From Novosphingobium aquimarinum (GTDB taxonomy: Bacteria > Pseudomonadota > Alphaproteobacteria > Sphingomonadales > Sphingomonadaceae), in assembly GCF_009746585.1 (NCBI RefSeq), contig NZ_WRPO01000011.1, positions 61,680-125,679 of the forward strand: a DNA stretch of 64,000 bases, read 5' to 3'. This document shows, one piece after another, positions 59,350 to 64,000 of the stretch (positions are counted from its first letter, which is position 1; each line of letters starts with the position of its first letter). The position numbers and the translations under genes are program-made. The notes under the pieces are model-generated. The model was given only the letters and a program-made list of their open reading frames with translations, had not been told where the DNA came from and searched no databases.

Positions 59350-60711
59350 ATGAGTACGCGAAACTTCGATCTTATAGTGCTGGGTGTTGGTATGGCGGCC
59401 GTAAATGCCGCCAACAAATGCGCCTCAGCCGGTTGGTCGGTCGCGGTGGTCGACGAACTGCCTTATGGCGGCACCTGCGCCCTGCGCGGCTGCGATCCGA
59501 AGAAAATGCTCCGCCGCGGGGCGGAAATCATCGACGCAGCGCGGCTCATGCACGGCAAGGGCATCGAACCGAACGACATCGCCATCAACTGGCCCGATCT
59601 GGTCGCCTTCACGCAGACGTTCACCGACAAAATGCCCGGTCGGATCGAAAACGGTCTGGAGAGCAACGGCGTCACTACCCTTCACGGGAAAGCGCGCTTC
59701 GTCGGCGAAGATACCGTCGAAATCGACGGCGAGGGGCAGTTTCAGGCAAACCATTTCCTGATCGCAACGGGTGCCAAGCCGCGGACGATAGATGTTCCCG
59801 GCTCCGAACACCTTACCGACAGCACCGAGTTCATGCGGCTCGATGCGCTGCCCGAACGCATCCTGTTCATCGGCGGCGGCTTCATCTCGTTCGAGTTTGG
59901 CCATATCGCAGCACGCGCCGGCAGCGAGGTGTGCATGATCGATCGCGGCGAGAGACCGCTTAAAGGTTTCGATGCCGATCTTGTTGAAAGACTCGTCGCG
60001 CGAGGCGAGGAAGTCGGCGTCCAACTGCGACGGCGCACGTCACTCAAATCCATCAAGAAGGACGGGACGGACTTTCTTGTCACGGTAGAAACGGGTAGCG
60101 AAACGAAAGATTTGCGCGCCGATCTCGTCGTCCAAGGCGCGGGCCGCGTCGCGGCAATTGATCAGCTCGATCTGGCCGCAGCCAATGTCGAGGCAGGTGA
60201 CAAGGGCGTTGCGGTCAACGCCTACCTGCAAAGCACGTCCAACCCGAAAATCTACGCTGCCGGGGATGCCGCCGATACGCAGGGTGCCCCGCTTACGCCT
60301 GTCGCGGTTTTCGAGGGCAAGGTAGCTGCGTCCAATATGCTCAAGGGCAACCGGACCAAGCCGGATTATTCGGGAGTTCCGAGCGCTGTATTTACCGTAC
60401 CGGAGCTAACCCGCGTTGGCATGCTCGAACAGGATGCACGAGAGGCCGGGCACGATATCCGCGTCGTCGAGAATGACACCGGCGACTGGTATTCCAACCT
60501 TCGCGTTGGCGAAAGCTGCGCTGCAACCAAGGTTATAATCGATAAGGACAGCGACACTATCCTGGGCGCCCATCTGCTCGGACCCGAATATGGCGAAATC
60601 ATTAATTTCTTCGGTTTGGCCATCCGACTTGGACTGACAACAAGCGATCTCAAGAAAATGGTATCGGTGTATCCGAGCGTGGGCTCCGATCTTGGCTCCA
60701 TGCTATCGTAG
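59350..60711 (+). CDS. MerA-like pyridine nucleotide-disulfide oxidoreductase (non-canonical)
   Basis: The 453-residue flavoprotein has the redox pair Cys43 and Cys48 (YGGTCALRGCDPKKM), the FAD site GVGMAA near the start, a NADPH site (ILFIGGGFISFEFGHIAARAG) and the FAD-contacting IYAAGDAAD. It lacks an N-terminal HMA domain and the C-terminal Cys-Cys of MerA; the chain ends VYPSVGSDLGSMLS without the usual His-x-x-x-x-Glu. It lies where merA should be, 1 nt after the cysteine-rich gene, so it may reduce Hg(II) with that protein's help, or act in redox defence. GGAGG precedes the start. Confidence 0.85.
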   Translation: MSTRNFDLIVLGVGMAAVNAANKCASAGWSVAVVDELPYGGTCALRGCDPKKMLRRGAEIIDAARLMHGKGIEPNDIAINWPDLVAFTQTFTDKMPGRIENGLESNGVTTLHGKARFVGEDTVEIDGEGQFQANHFLIATGAKPRTIDVPGSEHLTDSTEFMRLDALPERILFIGGGFISFEFGHIAARAGSEVCMIDRGERPLKGFDADLVERLVARGEEVGVQLRRRTSLKSIKKDGTDFLVTVETGSETKDLRADLVVQGAGRVAAIDQLDLAAANVEAGDKGVAVNAYLQSTSNPKIYAAGDAADTQGAPLTPVAVFEGKVAASNMLKGNRTKPDYSGVPSAVFTVPELTRVGMLEQDAREAGHDIRVVENDTGDWYSNLRVGESCAATKVIIDKDSDTILGAHLLGPEYGEIINFFGLAIRLGLTTSDLKKMVSVYPSVGSDLGSMLS

Positions 60712-60792
60712 TTGCGCCTCGCTTGGTCCAGTAAAGCCATCAACCGGGTAATCCCGTTTGCGATCGACAGTCGAAATCTCGATAGAGGTCAG

Positions 60793-61119
60793 ATGATGAC
60801 CTTTCTCGCATATCTCGGTGCTGCAATTGCTGAAATTGCGGGCTGTTTCGCTTTCTGGGCGTGGTTGCGTATGGACAAGTCGGCTTGGTGGCTCGTTCCG
60901 GGCGTGGCTTCACTCGTCCTTTTTGCCTATTTGCTAACGCTGGTCGATGCCGAGCATGCAGGTCGAACTTATGCTGCCTACGGCGGGGTCTACATTCTGT
61001 CCGCGCTTTTGTGGCTTTGGATCGCAGAAGGCGTGAAGCCCGATCGGTGGGACACTCTGGGCGTGGCGATCTGCCTTGTAGGCGCCGGCGTCATCTTGCT
61101 CGCCCCCAGACCGGTATGA
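60793..61119 (+). CDS. YnfA family (UPF0060) membrane protein
   Basis: The 108-residue protein has four helices of the YnfA/EMR-like family: [26 protein letters not shown], and [21 protein letters not shown] with the conserved Glu. YnfA proteins are small SMR-type transporters. It follows the MerA-like gene by 81 nt on the same strand and ends 12 nt from the convergent acr3 stop. Confidence 0.92.
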   Translation: MMTFLAYLGAAIAEIAGCFAFWAWLRMDKSAWWLVPGVASLVLFAYLLTLVDAEHAGRTYAAYGGVYILSALLWLWIAEGVKPDRWDTLGVAICLVGAGVILLAPRPV

Positions 61120-61131
61120 GGCACATCCGCA

Positions 61132-62202
61132 TCAAGCCAAAGGGAATATACCACGCGTCCGATTGGCGATCGCTACCAGCGACAACATGACAGGCACTTC
61201 TACGAGGACGCCTACCACCGTAGCCAAAGCAGCTCCGCTCCCTAGGCCGAACAGGCCGATCGCAACCGCCACCGCCAGTTCGAAAAAATTGGACGTGCCG
61301 ATAAGAGCGCAGGGCGCGGCTACTGCGTGCGGGACCTTCCACGCTTTGGCCCAGCCATAAGCGATGAAGAAGATGCCGTAGCTTTGGACAACAATGGGCG
61401 CTGCAATCAGCGCGATCAACAGCGGTCGGGCGACAATGGTTTCCGCCTGGAAGCCGAACAGCAGCAACACCGTCAGCAGCAGGCCGATGATCGAGAGCGG
61501 CTTCATGCGCCCCGTGAATTCGGACACCGCCGCTTCATCGCCGCCATGGGTCGCGAGAAGCCGATGCCGCACAATGGCACCGGCTGCGAGCGGCACGACC
61601 ACATAGAGCGCGACCGAGAGCAGCAGCGTCTCCCACGGGACCGCAATGTCGGTCACGCCCAGCAGCAGCGCGACAATGGGCGCGAAGGCCACGATCATGA
61701 TGAGATCATTCGCCGCGACTTGCACCAGCGTATAGGCAGGATCGCCCCTGGTGAGCTGCGACCATACGAAGACCATCGCGGTGCAAGGGGCCGCACCCAG
61801 CAGGATCAGCCCGGCGATGTATTGCTGGGCATCGGCAGGCGCGATCAGGTCGGCAAAGACGACCTCGAAGAACAACACGCCAAGTGCAGCCATCGTGAAA
61901 GGCTTGATGAACCAGTTCACTACCAGCGTGATGATCAGGCCCTTTGGCTTGTCACCGACGCGACGCACCGCGCCGAAATCGACCGCCACCATCATCGGGA
62001 ATATCATCGCCCAGATCAGTACTGCGACGACAAGATTGACCGAGGCGTATTCGATGCCCGCTAGCGAGGCGAATAGCTCTGGCGCTGCATTGCCGAGCGC
62101 AATCCCGGCGAGGATCGCGCCGCCGACCCAGACCGAAAGCCATTTCTCGAACAGGCCTAGCCCCGCCGCGCGGGCGTCCATGTCAGCAGCTGCAGCGGTC
62201 AT
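61132..62202 (-). CDS. acr3: Arsenite efflux transporter ACR3
   Basis: ACR3 exports arsenite across the inner membrane. The 356-residue protein has ten helices and the conserved Cys140 ([14 protein letters not shown]) needed for arsenite, and the conserved Glu in [13 protein letters not shown]. It is the last gene of the arsR-arsI-arsC-acr3 operon and overlaps arsC by 4 nt. Confidence 0.95.
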   Translation of the reverse strand: MTAAAADMDARAAGLGLFEKWLSVWVGGAILAGIALGNAAPELFASLAGIEYASVNLVVAVLIWAMIFPMMVAVDFGAVRRVGDKPKGLIITLVVNWFIKPFTMAALGVLFFEVVFADLIAPADAQQYIAGLILLGAAPCTAMVFVWSQLTRGDPAYTLVQVAANDLIMIVAFAPIVALLLGVTDIAVPWETLLLSVALYVVVPLAAGAIVRHRLLATHGGDEAAVSEFTGRMKPLSIIGLLLTVLLLFGFQAETIVARPLLIALIAAPIVVQSYGIFFIAYGWAKAWKVPHAVAAPCALIGTSNFFELAVAVAIGLFGLGSGAALATVVGVLVEVPVMLSLVAIANRTRGIFPLA

Positions 62203-62699
62203 TGTTCATCCGCCTCGTGGCCAATGGCTTGCAGCTTTTCGCGCAGGGCAATCTGCTCGAAGCTGGCAATCGGCAGCGCCAGCATCAGGTCGATACGGCG
62301 CTTCAGCATGCGAAACGCATCGAGGAAGGCCGCTGCCTTCTCTGCATCGCTGCCCTCGACCGCCGCCGGATCAGGAATGCCCCAGTGCGCGGAAGTCGGA
62401 CGACCCGGCCATACTGGGCAAGTCTCGGCCGCCGCGCTGTCGCAGACGGTGAAGATCAGATCGAATTCTGGTCCTTCGGCAAACTCGCTCCAGCTCTTTG
62501 AGGAATAGCCATCTGCCGGATAGCCCAGTGTCTTGAGCGTATGGATCGCCCAGGGATTCACTGTGCCGATCGGATTGCTTCCGGCGCTGTAGGCCTTGAA
62601 TCGACCCTCACCGTCTTGGTTGAGGATTGCCTCACCCAGGATCGAACGAGCGGAATTGCCCGTGCACAGGAACAGCACGTTCAGCGGTTGATCTAACAT
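62199..62699 (-). CDS. arsC: Arsenate reductase ArsC (low-molecular-weight phosphatase type)
   Basis: ArsC reduces arsenate to arsenite, which ACR3 then exports. The 166-residue protein has the P-loop CTGNSAR starting at Cys12 and the relay cysteines Cys86 and Cys94 ([17 protein letters not shown]), the thioredoxin-coupled arrangement. It overlaps acr3 by 4 nt and lies 8 nt after arsI. Confidence 0.93.
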   Translation of the reverse strand: MLDQPLNVLFLCTGNSARSILGEAILNQDGEGRFKAYSAGSNPIGTVNPWAIHTLKTLGYPADGYSSKSWSEFAEGPEFDLIFTVCDSAAAETCPVWPGRPTSAHWGIPDPAAVEGSDAEKAAAFLDAFRMLKRRIDLMLALPIASFEQIALREKLQAIGHEADEQ

Positions 62700-62707
62700 C
62701 AGTTACC

Positions 62708-63178
62708 TCAGCAGCAGGACGTCTTGGCAGGTGCCAGTTGCGGCGCGCAGCAGGCGCCCAAAGTGGCAATGGCAGATGCGAGCTGGTCGAGGTCAGGACT
62801 GCCGCCATAGGTCGTGCTCTCGCCATCGGTCAGAAAAGCTTCCCAGACGACGCCATCTGGATCGGCGATCCAGCTCTTTTCCGACTGCGCGTAGCAGCAA
62901 GTCGTCGCGCCTTCTTCGAGCACCGGGCGGTCAGCAGCCTTGAGGCGGCCATAGACCTCTTCGAGTTCGCTCTTGTCCTCGACCTGCAAGCCGACATGCT
63001 CGATGCCTTTGGCAGCAGCCTCGCGCATCGAAATCGCGAAGTTGATGCGCGGATCTTCCAGCATCCACTTGGCATAGTCGGCCTTCACCACGTCGGGCTC
63101 GGCACCGAACAGGCTTGAATAGAAGGCAATAGAGTGGTCGATGTCGGTCACGCCGACATGCACGTGAAAGCGTTTCAT
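62708..63178 (-). CDS. arsI: ArsI/CadI family protein (C-As lyase-like)
   Basis: ArsI is an Fe(II) dioxygenase of the VOC fold that splits carbon-arsenic bonds of trivalent organoarsenicals. The 156-residue protein has probable iron ligands His5, His61 (GIEHVGLQV) and Glu113 (GVVWEAF) and the vicinal pair Cys94-Cys95 (ATTCCYAQ) that binds arsenic. Two more cysteine pairs lie near the C-terminus (GACCAP, TSCC). CadI (cadmium-induced) proteins are close relatives, so the substrate is an inference. It overlaps arsR by one base. Confidence 0.85.
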   Translation of the reverse strand: MKRFHVHVGVTDIDHSIAFYSSLFGAEPDVVKADYAKWMLEDPRINFAISMREAAAKGIEHVGLQVEDKSELEEVYGRLKAADRPVLEEGATTCCYAQSEKSWIADPDGVVWEAFLTDGESTTYGGSPDLDQLASAIATLGACCAPQLAPAKTSCC

Positions 63179-63516
63179 CAGGCGCTCTTTCGTTGAGGAG
63201 AAGGAAAGCATTCGGTATCCTGGGAACAGGACATGCCGCCGCAGCAGTTCTCGGTGAGGTAGCCCATCAGGCCATTCATCGCGGCATAGTCCGCCGAATA
63301 GATGATCGAGCGGCTTTCGCGCCGCTGGGTGACCAGCCCCGCATTGCCCAGTTGGGCAAGGTGAAAGCTCATTGAAGACGGAGGCACTTGGAGTTTCTCA
63401 GCTAGCACCCCAGCGGCAACGCCTTGCTCCCCGGCCTGCACGAGCAGGCGGAATGCGGCGAGGCGATGCTCCTGTGCCAGAGCAGATAGGGCTCGGATCA
63501 CGCGGTCGGCTTGCAT
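63178..63516 (-). CDS. arsR: ArsR family arsenic-responsive repressor
   Basis: The 112-residue protein has the ArsR winged helix (VLAEKLQVPPSSMSFHLAQLGNAGLV) and a C-terminal metalloid site with Cys91-Cys92 and Cys97 (ENCCGGMSC), like the Acidithiobacillus-type ArsR that senses As(III) with C-terminal cysteines. A palindrome lies 16 bp upstream of its start. It is the first gene of the ars operon. Confidence 0.92.
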   Translation of the reverse strand: MQADRVIRALSALAQEHRLAAFRLLVQAGEQGVAAGVLAEKLQVPPSSMSFHLAQLGNAGLVTQRRESRSIIYSADYAAMNGLMGYLTENCCGGMSCSQDTECFPSPQRKSA

Positions 63517-63531
63517 CGCTCACTCCAATGA

Positions 63532-63555
63532 TTCGATAACTATTAAAATATCGAA
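63532..63555. promoter_or_regulatory. ArsR operator
   Basis: TTCGATA and TATCGAA form a perfect inverted repeat with a 10-bp AT-rich spacer, 16 bp before arsR. ArsR sites of this kind are common. Confidence 0.75.
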
Positions 63556-63644
63556 ATGCCGAGAGAAGTCAAATTGCTTTCTGAACGGTTGCGAAATAGG
63601 CAGTACGGCCATGTTCGAGTGATTGAGAGGCAGTGGCGCGAAAA

Positions 63645-63896
63645 CTAGCCTGTGTCCCGCCAACGGATAATGTCGGCAAACCCGATCAACCCGTCGAACA
63701 GCGCCGCGACGACGAGGGACTGTTTACAATGGACCTGGTAGCGCTCGCGGGCCATCTTAAGATGCTGAATGACGGTTTCGGTGCTGATTTCGAGTATCAT
63801 GGCCGTTTCAGCTGCAGTCTTCCCTCTTGCAACCCAAAGCAGACACTCCCGCTGCCGATCGGTCAGGGAAGGGACCTTCTGAGAACGGCGGTGCAA
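63645..63896 (-). CDS. LuxR-type HTH domain, probably truncated
   Basis: The 83-residue frame is a complete LuxR/GerE DNA-binding domain (LTDRQRECLLWVARGKTAAETA, ISTETVIQHLKMARERY, AALFDGLIGF) with no autoinducer-binding domain. The start is uncertain: TTG at 63896 is only the first start-like codon, and the frame stays open to the window edge. Upstream translation gives LRRRYRGLILHRR, unlike a LuxR sensor. It may be a remnant of an intact luxR cut by an insertion sequence, or a stand-alone HTH protein. Confidence 0.55.
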   Translation of the reverse strand: MHRRSQKVPSLTDRQRECLLWVARGKTAAETAMILEISTETVIQHLKMARERYQVHCKQSLVVAALFDGLIGFADIIRWRDTG

Positions 63897-64000
63897 AATT
63901 AGACCACGGTAGCGGCGGCGAAGTGCTGCTGCGGGCGGCGTAAAAGTCGTCCACTTTTTCCCTTTCGCGATGGCGGCGAGGGGGATGAGGGATTTACACC
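63897..64000. other. Possible insertion-sequence end at the window edge
   Basis: TGCAAAATTAGACCAC (63892-63907) and CGTAAAAGTCGTCCAC (63939-63954) are imperfect direct repeats, an arrangement reminiscent of the ends of IS21-family elements. No transposase is in the window. This is a guess from memory of the motif. Confidence 0.2.

Overview
The window looks like the chromosome of a GC-rich alphaproteobacterium, most probably of the order Sphingomonadales (Sphingomonas, Novosphingobium or Erythrobacter relatives). This rests on the strongly G/C-biased third codon positions, the RpoB and RpoC sequences, an acyloxyacyl hydrolase, an IspG, a cyoABCD ubiquinol oxidase and an HWE-type histidine kinase. 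The genus is an inference, because no rRNA gene is present.

Layout. Positions 1-8.1 kb hold groEL (cut by the window edge) and groES under a CIRCE element, a MATE exporter, a PagL-like lipid A deacylase, a lipoprotein cytochrome c, a CYTH/CHAD pair, a TipAL-type MerR regulator and a MarR-acetyltransferase fusion. Positions 8.1-21.4 kb hold rplJL on the minus strand and rpoBC on the plus strand, separated by a small DUF2975/XRE operon and a low-complexity membrane protein. Positions 21.5-40.8 kb are mostly housekeeping and envelope genes. They include an entericidin lipoprotein, glutaminase, ispG, an S41 protease, a CorA/ZntB transporter, the MoxR-DUF58-DUF4350-DUF4129-SpoIIM-RDD operon, prephenate dehydratase, a membrane cytochrome c, rlmE and ppx/gppA. 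A tRNA-Gln(CTG) follows at 40.9 kb. Positions 41.4-52.6 kb carry DUF4396, cyoABCD, a TIM-barrel epimerase, a GMC oxidoreductase/DoxX/cupin/glyoxalase operon with a convergent SMP-30 lactonase, and trmB.

From 52.7 kb to the right edge the character changes. A P4-type tyrosine recombinase sits directly behind trmB and is followed by accessory modules that look acquired. These are a three-gene overlapping operon of a LuxI-type acyl-homoserine-lactone synthase, a PhyH-type dioxygenase and a GntR regulator; an HWE histidine kinase with a convergent receiver protein; a mercury operon (merR, merT, merP, a cysteine-rich GDCCVxC protein and a MerA-like flavoprotein without the MerA C-terminal cysteines, then ynfA); and an arsenic operon (arsR, arsI, arsC, acr3). 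The window ends in a LuxR DNA-binding domain that lacks its sensor part and may have been cut by an insertion sequence.

The best candidates for something new are the luxI-phyH-gntR operon without an adjacent luxR and with a 19-bp palindrome upstream, the mercury operon with a non-canonical reductase, and the GMC/DoxX/cupin/VOC oxidation cluster. Several autoregulatory circuits can be read directly from palindromes: CIRCE at groES, MarR, a TipAL-type MerR, XRE, MerR at merT and ArsR. All functions are inferred from sequence motifs read by eye; no database search was run.
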